A stretch of 64,000 bases of DNA from Limnothrix sp. FACHB-406. Lineage in GTDB: Bacteria; Cyanobacteriota; Cyanobacteriia; CACIAM-69d. The stretch's first letter is position 1; every line of letters starts with the position of its first letter. Where the stretch lies: the NCBI RefSeq assembly GCF_014698235.1, contig NZ_JACJSP010000018.1:31297-95296 (forward strand), read 5' to 3'. The position numbers were made by a program, and so were the translations under genes. Shown one piece after another: positions 36,203-44,756 of this stretch. The notes beneath the pieces are model-generated. The model was not told the DNA's origin, made no database searches, and worked only from the letters and a program-made list of their open reading frames with translations.

Positions 36203-36409
36203 CTAGTCGTCGGAGGATGCAACAACAACAAATACGGGGATGACGCTTTCGGGCAAAATTCCTTGGGCTTTCAGTTGCTCTAGGGCAACGGATACGTTGT
36301 CACAAATGAGACCTTTGCCGGAGTTCACCAATTCTTCGATGTCAGAGTTTGCCTGTGGCTCCATTTCAATAACAATCGGAAATTTCGAGGACTTTGTGCT
36401 ATTTCCCAT
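36203..36409 (-). CDS. Small protein with a FPI-PVF domain, unknown function (about 68 aa)
   Basis: I do not recognise this family. The ATG at 36409 gives MGNSTKSSKFPIVIEME...; a GTG at 36418 is an alternative. The whole protein corresponds to the C-terminal tail of the LamG protein encoded at 33184-34122: both have FPI-(V/I)-x-E-x-E, an EEL segment, a G-x-G-x-I-x-D turn, an amphipathic helix ending QG, and PVFVxV near the end, roughly one third identity by eye over about 60 positions. It is acidic, soluble and without a signal peptide. It is the most upstream gene of the minus-strand run. Inference: a free-standing copy of a protein-interaction or peptide-like domain; a leader or substrate-like peptide role cannot be excluded. 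Confidence 0.65.
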   Translation of the reverse strand: MGNSTKSSKFPIVIEMEPQANSDIEELVNSGKGLICDNVSVALEQLKAQGILPESVIPVFVVVASSDD

Positions 36410-36418
36410 GACTGTCAC

Positions 36419-37190
36419 TGTTTACGTTGCTAACGGTCGGCGACGCTCTGTATTTGCACGCCTGCACTCCCCAGGTAGTGTACTCCAATTTTTTTGGAAA
36501 AGTCACCGTGAATTATTTTTTTACAAGTTTTTGAAATTCTTTAATTTTATCTTAAACCGTATTCAAATATACAATTTTTCAGTCTTTGCATCTTTGATCG
36601 ATCTTGGCGTTTGATGAATGTTTTTATACTTGAAAAATCTCGATTTTGCTGCCTTTAGGTATCGTTAAGCACATAAAAACAGCATGAATGCAAAGCGATC
36701 AAATATTTCAGCAACCTATGATCGCCGCAAGCTTTCCTGATTAGTTTCATTAAACCTAAGAGACAGCCAACCGCAGTCGATCGATTGGAACAAGACTTTC
36801 CAGACGAAGGTTACGGAATAGGCTTCAGAATTGAGGAGTAGACGAAAATGCAAAGATTATCTTTCGGCTGATTTTCGCTCTCTAATGAACGCGAAAGATG
36901 GGCGTTTTCTGAATCAATTGGTGGTGTGGTGACAGATCACAGGCGATCGGGGGGTGACGAAGCGGAGGCAAAGAGCGGCGGAGAGTAAGCCAGGTATGAA
37001 TCGGCGGGTTAAAACTCCGATTTTGGGGAGTACGGGTTTCTACTGATGCGAAAGGATTTGAAGGAGGTGGAGGCGATCAAAAAGGTGAGGTGGCGAATCT
37101 GACGACAGACTCACCACCTCACGGGATTGGAAAGTTTAGAACAGGGCTGAAACGAGTGTTTTGCGGTGCTGCGCTGTGCGGTGCTGTGCT
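36419..37190. other. Spacer before the CRISPR array (possible leader side)
   Basis: No gene. The part at 36480-36700 is strongly AT-rich. Just before the array lies a dyad GTGAGGTGG (37085-37093) and CCACCTCAC (37114-37122) with a 20-nt loop. The 50 bp before the first repeat are rich in GTGCTGTGC-like words that echo the repeat start. This could be a leader, or a trailer if the array is read from the other strand. Confidence 0.45.
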
Positions 37191-38460
37191 GTGCTCAACG
37201 CCTTACGGCATCAGAGGTTTGATCACCGATCACCCGCGCGATTTGGTTGTCGAGAAATTCGCAGTGCTCAACGCCTTACGGCATCAGAGGTTTGATCACT
37301 TGGTTAGCTTTTGCAGTTGGCGATCTTGCAACCGTGCTCAACGCCTTACGGCATCAGAGGTTTGATCACCGGGTGGGATAGATGCGCCCCCACCTGTTGT
37401 TGCTGGGTGCTCAACGCCTTACGGCATCAGAGGTTTGATCACGCGATCAAGCTCTGTCAGAGTTGCGCCGCGAATTGGGGTGCTCAACGCCTTACGGCAT
37501 CAGAGGTTTGATCACAGAGATCCATCGCTTGATCGGGATGCGCTATACCTTCAGTGCTCAACGCCTTACGACATCAGAGGTTTGATCACCGGATTATTGA
37601 TGCGGCCACAGGCGACACGATCGAGTCCGTGCTCAACGCCTTACGACATCAGAGGTTTGATCACTCTTCAGCGCGTGCTGAATTTGGCGGGCCCGTTCCA
37701 ACTGTGCTCAACGCCTTACGGCATCAGAGGTTTGATCACGGGCAATGCCCCTACTTCAACCCCGCCTACAACGACCGTGCTCAACGCCTTACGGCATCAG
37801 AGGTTTGATCACGGAATTTAATGGACGTTTGTGGTTTTTTCAAAACTGCGTGCTCAACGCCTTACGGCATCAGAGGTTTGATCACGCGCCGGGAAAGATT
37901 TGCTCAAGGGTCGCTTCGGCGTGCTCAACGCCTTACGGCATCAGAGGTTTGATCACGACAGCTCAACGGGAAAGCCGACTCCGACCACAACGTGCTCAAC
38001 GCCTTACGGCATCAGAGGTTTGATCACGCGAATTCCCTTGGCCGCGGCCACCGCCTCAGGGGTGTGCTCAACGCCTTACGGCATCAGAGGTTTGATCACA
38101 CGACCAAAGACGGACAAAAGTGGTTGGCGGTCAAGTGCTCAACGCCTTACGGCATCAGAGGTTTGATCACTGGTCACGATCCGCCCGTTCCGTCAGGTTT
38201 TCCACATGTGCTCAACGCCTGACGGCATCAGAGGTTTGATCACCTGCTTCGTTCAAGCGAAACTCGTTTGTATAGACCGTGCTCAACGCCTTACGGCATC
38301 AGAGGTTTGATCACCGGCCAGCTCCGGTGCAAATGATCGATCGAGGTTTTTGTGCTCAACGCCTGACGGCATCAGAGGTTTGATCACCAATGCCGGCCGT
38401 GATGCCCGCCGCTAGATTCGACATGTGCTCAACGCCTGACGGCATCAGAGGTTTGATCAC
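37191..38460. CRISPR. CRISPR array, 18 repeats of 36 bp, 17 spacers of 34-39 bp
   Basis: The repeat begins GTGCTCAACGCCTTACGGCA and ends TCAGAGGTTTGATCAC, with an internal hairpin GCC-TTAC-GGC. Repeats start at 37191, 37264, 37334, 37407, 37480, 37554, 37629, 37704, 37777, 37850, 37921, 37992, 38064, 38135, 38208, 38279, 38352 and 38425. Variants: CCTTACGACA in the repeats at 37554 and 37629; CCTGACGG in those at 38208, 38352 and 38425. The three divergent copies at the right end suggest that end is leader-distal (plus-strand reading). The other variant keeps the hairpin through a G-U pair only if read on the minus strand, so direction is open. No cas gene is in the window, so effectors must lie elsewhere. 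I do not assign a subtype. Confidence 0.99.
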
Positions 38461-38880
38461 CCCGCCGCTTGAAACCCTTACGGGACAAGCGCCGAAATAG
38501 AACCTTACAAGCATCTTAGCCGATCGCCCCGCATCTGCCCAAAAATCACCCCCGATCGCCCTTTTGCCGATCGCCCAACCCTTGCCCCATCTCCCTTTCA
38601 GCTATTTACAAGCATCTCCAAAGATCCCAAAAATCGCCAAACCCAAACCCCATCAACATTCTGCGCCCTTCCAACCCCTCGCCCCGCCGCCACCGCCCCA
38701 GGTGCTTGTTTTTGGGCAACATTCCCGCCCGATCGCCCCCGTCCGATCGCGATCCATGCCGAAAGCCCGATCGCCCCATTGGCCCCAAACAATCCAGAGC
38801 GCCAAAGCGAATTAGACGCTATGGAATTCGTTACAATGCGGTTGGCTTCCTTTCCCCGTTTGCCCTACCGTTCCGCTCCT
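38461..38880. other. Spacer between CRISPR array and lepA
   Basis: No gene. A hairpin CTTG-AAA-CCC-TTAC-GGG-A-CAAG (38468-38489) begins 8 nt after the last repeat and has the same TTAC loop as the repeat. A 12-bp direct repeat TTACAAGCATCT occurs at 38505-38516 and 38606-38617. The rest is pyrimidine-rich and likely carries the lepA promoter. Confidence 0.5.
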
Positions 38881-40692
38881 ATGACCGACGTTCCCGTTTC
38901 GCGCATCCGTAACTTCTCGATCGTGGCGCACATTGACCACGGTAAATCGACCCTGGCCGATCGCCTGCTGCAAGATACGGGCACAGTGGCCGCGCGCGAC
39001 ATGAAAGAACAGTTCCTCGACAACATGGAACTGGAACGGGAACGGGGAATCACCATTAAATTGCAAGCGGCGCGGATGGACTACCGGGCCAAAGACGGCA
39101 ACGACTACGTGATCAACCTGATTGATACCCCCGGTCACGTGGACTTTTCCTACGAAGTGTCCCGCAGCTTGGCCGCTTGCGAAGGGGCCCTGCTGGTGGT
39201 GGATGCGTCCCAAGGGGTGGAGGCCCAAACCCTGGCTAACGTTTACTTGGCCTTGGAAAATAATTTGGAAATTGTGCCGGTCTTGAACAAGATCGACCTG
39301 CCCGGTGCAGAACCCGATCGGGTGGCTGGCGAAATTGAAGACACGATCGGCCTGGATTGCAGCGAGGCCATTCACGCCTCGGCCAAGGAAGGGATCGGGA
39401 TCCGCGAGATTTTGGAAGCGATCGTCCAAAAAGTGCCCCCGCCAGCGGACACCGTAGACAAACCCCTGCGGGCCCTGATTTTTGATAGCTATTACGACAG
39501 CTATCGGGGGGTGATTGTTTATTTCCGCGTCATGGATGGCCGAGTGAAAAAGGGCGACAAAGTGCGCCTGATGGCCTCCGGTAAGGAATACGAAATTGAT
39601 GAATTGGGCGTGTTGGCCCCGAATCAATGCCCGATCGATGAGCTGCACGCGGGAGAAGTGGGCTACTTGGCCGCTTCGATTAAGGCCGTGGGCGATGCAC
39701 GGGTGGGCGACACCATCACCCTGGTCAGCAAACCGGCGACGGAACCTTGGCCCGGTTACACGGAAGCCAAGCCGATGGTGTTTTGTGGGCTGTTTCCGAC
39801 GGATTCCGATCAGTTTGGCGAGCTGCGGGAAGCGCTCGATCGCCTGCGTTTGAACGATGCGGCCCTCAGCTACGAGCCAGAAACCTCCAGCGCCATGGGG
39901 TTTGGCTTCCGTTGCGGCTTCCTGGGGCTGCTGCATATGGAAATTGTGCAAGAGCGGCTGGAGCGGGAATATAACCTGGATCTGATCGCCACCGCGCCTT
40001 CGGTGGTTTACCGCGTCACCAAGATTGATGGTGAAGTGGTGATGATTGACAATCCCAGCGAGCTGCCGGAGCCGCAATATCGCGAAACAATCGAAGAACC
40101 CTACGTGAAGGTGGAAATGATCACGCCCGAAAGCTTTGTCGGGACGTTGATGGAGCTATCGCAAACGCGGCGCGGGGTGTTTGTGGATATGCGCTACCTG
40201 ACCCAGGGCCGGACAACCTTGATCTATGAAATTCCGCTGGCGGAGGTGGTAACGGACTTTTTTGATCAAATGAAGTCGCGATCGCGCGGTTATGCCAGCA
40301 TGGAATATTCTCTGATTGGCTACCGGGAAAATCCGCTGGTGCGGCTGGATGTGCTGATTAATGGCGATCGGGTGGACTCCCTCTCCGCGATCGTCCACCG
40401 GGATAAGGCCTACTACGTGGGCCGGGCCCTGGTGGAAAAGCTGAAGGAGTTGATCCCGCGCCATCAGTTCAAAGTGCCGATCCAGGCCACGATCGGCTCG
40501 CGAGTCGTGGCCAGTGAAGCGATCCCCGCCCTGCGCAAGGATGTGTTGGCCAAGTGCTATGGCGGTGATATTTCCCGGAAGAAGAAATTGCTGAAGAAGC
40601 AAGCGGAAGGGAAAAAGCGGATGAAGGCGATCGGCACGGTGGATGTGCCCCAATCTGCGTTCATGGCCGTGTTAAAAATCGATCGGGAATAG
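38881..40692 (+). CDS. lepA: Elongation factor 4 (LepA), ribosome back-translocase GTPase
   Basis: A 603-residue translation GTPase. LepA acts on stalled or mis-set ribosomes and affects initiation and elongation under stress. Seen: start [21 protein letters not shown]-loop AHIDHGKS, switch I with [16 protein letters not shown] (G3), NKIDLP (G4), then domain II, the EF-G-like domains III and V, and the LepA-specific C-terminal domain ending with a Lys-rich [17 protein letters not shown] helix that contacts tRNA/rRNA. Length is normal. Frame is open further upstream to 38779, but the ATG at 38881 is chosen because homology begins there. It is monocistronic as far as can be seen, with the CRISPR array upstream and a possible structured RNA downstream. 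Confidence 0.98.
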   Translation: MTDVPVSRIRNFSIVAHIDHGKSTLADRLLQDTGTVAARDMKEQFLDNMELERERGITIKLQAARMDYRAKDGNDYVINLIDTPGHVDFSYEVSRSLAACEGALLVVDASQGVEAQTLANVYLALENNLEIVPVLNKIDLPGAEPDRVAGEIEDTIGLDCSEAIHASAKEGIGIREILEAIVQKVPPPADTVDKPLRALIFDSYYDSYRGVIVYFRVMDGRVKKGDKVRLMASGKEYEIDELGVLAPNQCPIDELHAGEVGYLAASIKAVGDARVGDTITLVSKPATEPWPGYTEAKPMVFCGLFPTDSDQFGELREALDRLRLNDAALSYEPETSSAMGFGFRCGFLGLLHMEIVQERLEREYNLDLIATAPSVVYRVTKIDGEVVMIDNPSELPEPQYRETIEEPYVKVEMITPESFVGTLMELSQTRRGVFVDMRYLTQGRTTLIYEIPLAEVVTDFFDQMKSRSRGYASMEYSLIGYRENPLVRLDVLINGDRVDSLSAIVHRDKAYYVGRALVEKLKELIPRHQFKVPIQATIGSRVVASEAIPALRKDVLAKCYGGDISRKKKLLKKQAEGKKRMKAIGTVDVPQSAFMAVLKIDRE

Positions 40693-41304
40693 GGCGATCG
40701 ACCTGGGGCCCATGGGAGCCAACCCCTTGCAAGATGGTTCAAAGCTTGAGAATTTAGGGTGCATTCCGGCGTAACTTTCGGATCAGTGGGGGTTAAGGGC
40801 TGTTTTCAGGGACTTTTGCAGGGCGATCGGGACTCACCATCCCCATGCACCCGGTGAACCTCCCACAGTCGCATCCGGAGTTCGTTCCGCAAAGGGCGTA
40901 AGGAACATTGAGTCCTTACTGGGTCACGGAACAAAGCCGATCGAGGCCAAGTGGGAAGGAAGCCAGTCAGCGGCGCTCCGAACTACAATAGGTCATCAAA
41001 ATTCGCCAAGAGCCTGATCGGTGGTCTGAGTCCTACTCCATCCGGCATCAGTCCCTGGGTAACCTGTTCTGAAAACTCGCAGTCGCCAATGCCCTAAACC
41101 CTTACCATTCGTTGGCTGAAGCGATCGACCAGTTGTTCGTTGCCCTTTGGCATTTCAACTCCCCATCATCCCGCGCTAGGGCGCTATGGCCGGCTCTTTG
41201 CTCCCACAATGGATGCTTCTTCACTCCCAACGGCAACTTGGCCCGCAGTTTCTCCAGCACCACAGCCTGGGTTGCAACCCGATCGGGGCTGGGGGGCAAG
41301 CCCC
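40693..41304. other. 610-bp spacer between lepA and cyaC-type gene
   Basis: Apart from the candidate structured RNA at about 40874-40990, I see no gene. The frame of the downstream kinase is open back to 41140 but that part reads as low-complexity Pro/Ala-rich sequence without homology, so I treat it as leader. Confidence 0.5.
40874..40990 (+). ncRNA. Candidate structured RNA upstream of the cyaC-type gene
   Basis: Seen: nested complementary segments GTTCCG 40884-40889 with CGGAAC 40927-40932, enclosing GTAAGGA 40898-40904 with TCCTTAC 40913-40919 (8-nt loop); a small GCC-GATCGA-GGC hairpin at 40936-40947; and an outer closing helix that can form in two registers, CGGAG 40876-40880 with CTCCG 40976-40980 or AGTTCG 40879-40884 with CGAACT 40979-40984. 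The arrangement is a three-way junction with a switchable base. The family is not recognised; it sits about 315 nt before the cyaC start, so a free RNA or a leader element are both possible. Strand is assumed from the gene. Confidence 0.4.
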
Positions 41305-44300
41305 ATGATGACCAAGCCCACAGTCCTGGTCATTGACGACGAAGCCGATATTCTCGATTTGCTCTACCGAACGCTGCATCGAGAGTTCCAGGTTTTGCGG
41401 GCCAACAATGGCCCAGAAGCCTTGGACATTTTGGCCAAAGACCCCAACGTGGCCGTCATCATCTCGGATCAGCGAATGCCGCTGATGAGTGGGACGGAAT
41501 TTTTGAGTTTGACGGCCGAGCAATATCCGGACGTGATGCGGATTATTGTCACCGGCTACACGGATGTGGATGACCTGGTGGAGGCCATCAACTCCGGCAA
41601 GGTGTTTAAGTACGTCACGAAGCCTTGGGATGACGAGGATCTGAAGGCCTCGGTGCGCAAGGCGGTGGAAACCCACAATGTGTTGCGATCGCGCACTTGG
41701 GAGTTGCGCCAAGCCCTGCGGCGGGAGTCATTGCTCAACGAAGTTTCCACCACGGTGCGCAGTGTCATGGACTCGCGCACGATGCTGCAAACGATCGTGG
41801 AGGCGGTGGGCCAGGCCTTGCAGTCAAACTGCTGTTTGTTGCGGCCCGTGGAAGATGGCCACCTGACCAATGAGCAGTTTGTCCATTGGTCGAGCGATCC
41901 CACGGCGGTGACTCAGCAGTCGATCGAAACGATTTTTGAAAGTTTGCGGGAAACGGTTTGGCTGGTGGAGTCGGCCACGTCGGTGGATGATGCGGCCACG
42001 GATCAGCGGCTGCAAACCTCGGAACCGGTTTGGCAAGGGCGGCAATCGGCCTTTGAGCGGTTGGGCATTCGATCGAGCGCGATCGTACCGATGGTCTATC
42101 GCGGGGAAGCCATGGCCGTGATGGCGCTCCATCGCTGCGAAACGGTGCAGCCCTGGAGCGAGGAAGATCTGCAGTTGGCCGTGGCGGTGGCCGATCAGGC
42201 GGCTTTGGCCCTGGCCCAAGCGCGGGCCTACGATCGGGTGCGGGCCCTGGCCGATCAAGAAGCCCTGGTGAACGCGATCGCCACGGCCATTCGATCGAGC
42301 CTGGAACCCAAAACCATCTTTGCCACCATCACCCAGCAGTTACGCCAGGCCCTGAAGTCCGACGGTTGCGCCCTCTCCCTTTGGACCAAGGACGATGAGT
42401 ATGTGCAATGTGTGGGGTTTGATGAGGTTCCGCCCTTGGGCGGCAATCATCACGATTGGTCTTGGAGTCCCCAGCAAGTGGATCCGGTGGCGGCGGCCCG
42501 GCAACATGAGCCCCTGCCCCGCTCGATCGCCCCGATCGTCAGCAACCCCGTTTTGCAACAACTGATCGACACCCAACAGCCGATCGCCCTCGATGACCTA
42601 CACGAAAGCAGCCTCTCCGCCAGCTTGCCCCTGAAGCAGCAGGCCCGGGCCCTGTTGGTGGTTCCCCTGCTTTCGGAGGGAAAAATCATCGGCAGCATTT
42701 CCCTGCGCCAGGCCAATCCCCGCCCCTGGAAGCGCACGGAAATCAAGCTGGTGCAAGCGGTGGCCGTCCAAGCGGCGATCGCAGTGCAACAGTCGCGCCT
42801 CTACCAAACCACTCGTCAACAGGCGGAACAACTGCTGGCGCTCGATCGGCAAAAGACCGAATTTTTCCAAAACATTTCCCACGAGTTCCGCACGCCCCTG
42901 ACCCTGATGATTGGGCCCCTGGAAGCGGCGGTGAATCAAAAGCAAGGCTTGCCCTACGAGCAGGCCGACGTGGCCCTACGGAACTCGCGGCGACTGTTGC
43001 GATTGGTGAATCAACTACTGGACTTGCAGCGGGTGGATGCGGGCCGAATGCAGCCCACCTTCCGCCCCTGCGATTTGGCGGAGTTTGCCCGCTACATTTT
43101 GGAATCCTTCCGCCCCTACTGCGATCGCAAGGAGATCGCCCTGGTGGCCAACCTCACCCCCTGCCCCGACACCTATCTGGACAGCGAGCGCTTCGATAAG
43201 GTGCTCTATAACCTGCTCTCCAATGCCATGAAGTTCACGCCGCGCGGCGGAACGATCACGGTCACGGTGGAAGCCACGGGGCAGCATTATCTGTTGCAAG
43301 TGAGCGATACGGGGATCGGGATTCGGGCCGACCAAATTCCCCACCTCTTTGAACGGTTCCGCCAGGCCGAAGGTTCCGTGAGTCGGGGTTACGAGGGCAC
43401 GGGTCTGGGCCTGGCCCTGGTGAAGGAGTTGGTGGAACTCCATGGCGGGCGGGTGACGGTGGAGTCGGACTATGGCCAGGGGGCAACTTTCTCCGTTTGG
43501 TTAGACCGGGGTTCCACCCACCTGCCGCCCGATCGAACGATCGAGCAACCGGTGGCGATCGAAGGCAGCCGCGCCGCGATCGAGCTGGCAGACCTGGCCG
43601 CCGAATTGCTGGAGCATGATGCCGCCACCCGCGCCAACGATCCATTGCCGGATCCGGAACCGCAGGACTTGGGCGATCGACCATTGGTGCTGGTGGTGGA
43701 CGACAACCCCGACCTGCGGAGCTATGTCAGCAGCATTTTGCGTCGGAATCAATACGGGGTGATTGTGGCCCGCAACGGGGCCGAAGGCATCGCCGCCGCC
43801 GAGCAATACCAACCCCATCTGATCTTGACCGATTTGATGATGCCGGGGGTTTCCGGGTTAGACCTGATTCGGCAGGTGCGCCAAGACAAAGCCCTCCAGG
43901 GCACGCCAATTATCTTGCTGACGGCCAAGGCCGATGCCGACACCCGGGTTGAAGGGGTGGAAATTGGCGCAGATGCCTATCTGGCCAAGCCCTTTGACGA
44001 TCGGGAATTGCTGGCGGAAGTCCATAACCTGATCGCCCTCAAGGCCAATGAACGCAAGGTTTCGGAACTGAATGCCTACTTGACTGAATCGGTGTTGCGG
44101 CGCTTTTTGCCGGGATCCTTGGTCAACAAGGCGGCCGCGGGCGAGTTGATGTTGGACTTGCAACCGGAGCCTCGGCTCATTACGGTGCTGTTCAGCGATA
44201 TTGTGGGCTTCACGCAGCTCTCGAACACGGTGCGATCGCGCAAGGTGGCCGAGCTGCTGAATGAATACCTGTCGGAAATGACCCACATTGCCTTTGCCAA

Positions 44301-44736
44301 CGGCGGCACGATCGATAAGTTCATGGGCGATGCGATTTTGGTGCTGTTCGGTGCTCCCGAGGAAGCCACCCCCAACGAGCAGGTGCAGCGGGCCGTGCGC
44401 ACCGCGCGTCAAATGTCCGAACGACTGCACCAACTGAATCAGGTTTGGGGCGAGCAGGCCATTCCCCCTGTCCGGTTCCGCTGCGGCATTCATCAGGGTA
44501 CGGCGGTAGTGGGCATGTTTGGCAGTGCGGAGCGATCGGACTACACGGCCATTGGCCCCTGCGTGAACATCGCTTCTCGGATTCAGCAGGCGGCCCGACC
44601 GGGCACGGTTTTGGTGTCGGCGGCCGTGGCGGACTATTTGGATGAAAACGACATCGAAAAAGTGGGGCCCTTGGAATTGAAGGGCGTTGATGAAACGGTG
44701 TTGACCTTCTCGGTCAATCTCAACCTAGAAGACTAG
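41305..44736 (+). CDS. cyaC: Hybrid sensor kinase/adenylate cyclase, CyaC type (REC-GAF-GAF-HK-REC-AC)
   Basis: About 1,143 residues from the ATG at 41305. Order: receiver 1-120 (phospho-acceptor Asp55 in SDQRMP); two GAF-like sensor regions about 165-325 and 335-505; histidine kinase with His526 in NISHEFRTPL, N-box NLLSNAMKF, DTGIGI and GTGLGLA; second receiver about 790-910 (Asp843 in TDLMMPG); class III cyclase about 955-1140. The cyclase has both metal aspartates (FSDIVGFT Asp965, MGDAI Asp1009), Lys1005 and a Thr in DYTAIG at the adenine-selecting positions, and the Asn/Arg pair of VNIASRI. These support ATP, not GTP, as substrate. The architecture matches CyaC of Arthrospira/Spirulina, where phosphorelay controls cAMP synthesis. 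No membrane segment, so a soluble sensor. The ligand of the GAF domains is not predictable. It converges with the CHAT gene, 20 bp apart. Confidence 0.88.
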   Translation: MMTKPTVLVIDDEADILDLLYRTLHREFQVLRANNGPEALDILAKDPNVAVIISDQRMPLMSGTEFLSLTAEQYPDVMRIIVTGYTDVDDLVEAINSGKVFKYVTKPWDDEDLKASVRKAVETHNVLRSRTWELRQALRRESLLNEVSTTVRSVMDSRTMLQTIVEAVGQALQSNCCLLRPVEDGHLTNEQFVHWSSDPTAVTQQSIETIFESLRETVWLVESATSVDDAATDQRLQTSEPVWQGRQSAFERLGIRSSAIVPMVYRGEAMAVMALHRCETVQPWSEEDLQLAVAVADQAALALAQARAYDRVRALADQEALVNAIATAIRSSLEPKTIFATITQQLRQALKSDGCALSLWTKDDEYVQCVGFDEVPPLGGNHHDWSWSPQQVDPVAAARQHEPLPRSIAPIVSNPVLQQLIDTQQPIALDDLHESSLSASLPLKQQARALLVVPLLSEGKIIGSISLRQANPRPWKRTEIKLVQAVAVQAAIAVQQSRLYQTTRQQAEQLLALDRQKTEFFQNISHEFRTPLTLMIGPLEAAVNQKQGLPYEQADVALRNSRRLLRLVNQLLDLQRVDAGRMQPTFRPCDLAEFARYILESFRPYCDRKEIALVANLTPCPDTYLDSERFDKVLYNLLSNAMKFTPRGGTITVTVEATGQHYLLQVSDTGIGIRADQIPHLFERFRQAEGSVSRGYEGTGLGLALVKELVELHGGRVTVESDYGQGATFSVWLDRGSTHLPPDRTIEQPVAIEGSRAAIELADLAAELLEHDAATRANDPLPDPEPQDLGDRPLVLVVDDNPDLRSYVSSILRRNQYGVIVARNGAEGIAAAEQYQPHLILTDLMMPGVSGLDLIRQVRQDKALQGTPIILLTAKADADTRVEGVEIGADAYLAKPFDDRELLAEVHNLIALKANERKVSELNAYLTESVLRRFLPGSLVNKAAAGELMLDLQPEPRLITVLFSDIVGFTQLSNTVRSRKVAELLNEYLSEMTHIAFANGGTIDKFMGDAILVLFGAPEEATPNEQVQRAVRTARQMSERLHQLNQVWGEQAIPPVRFRCGIHQGTAVVGMFGSAERSDYTAIGPCVNIASRIQQAARPGTVLVSAAVADYLDENDIEKVGPLELKGVDETVLTFSVNLNLED

Positions 44737-44756
44737 GGCTGGCCCATGCTCAATCT

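Noticed and set aside
37090..38222. Several plus-strand frames of 60-130 codons across the CRISPR array
   Set aside because: They are made of the translated repeat (for example LNALRHQRFDH and CSTPYGIRGLIT) and are not genes.
37191..38460. Assigning the array to a CRISPR subtype
   Set aside because: No cas genes are in view, and repeat sequence alone is not enough for me to name the subtype.
38812..40077. 421-codon minus-strand frame opposite lepA
   Set aside because: It is the antisense shadow of the well-conserved lepA coding frame; its residues show no family features.
40840..40990. Cobalamin riboswitch or SRP RNA
   Set aside because: GGTGAACCTCC and GGAAGGAAGCCAG recall parts of these RNAs, but the B12-box and the SRP domain IV loop are not present in full or in the right order.
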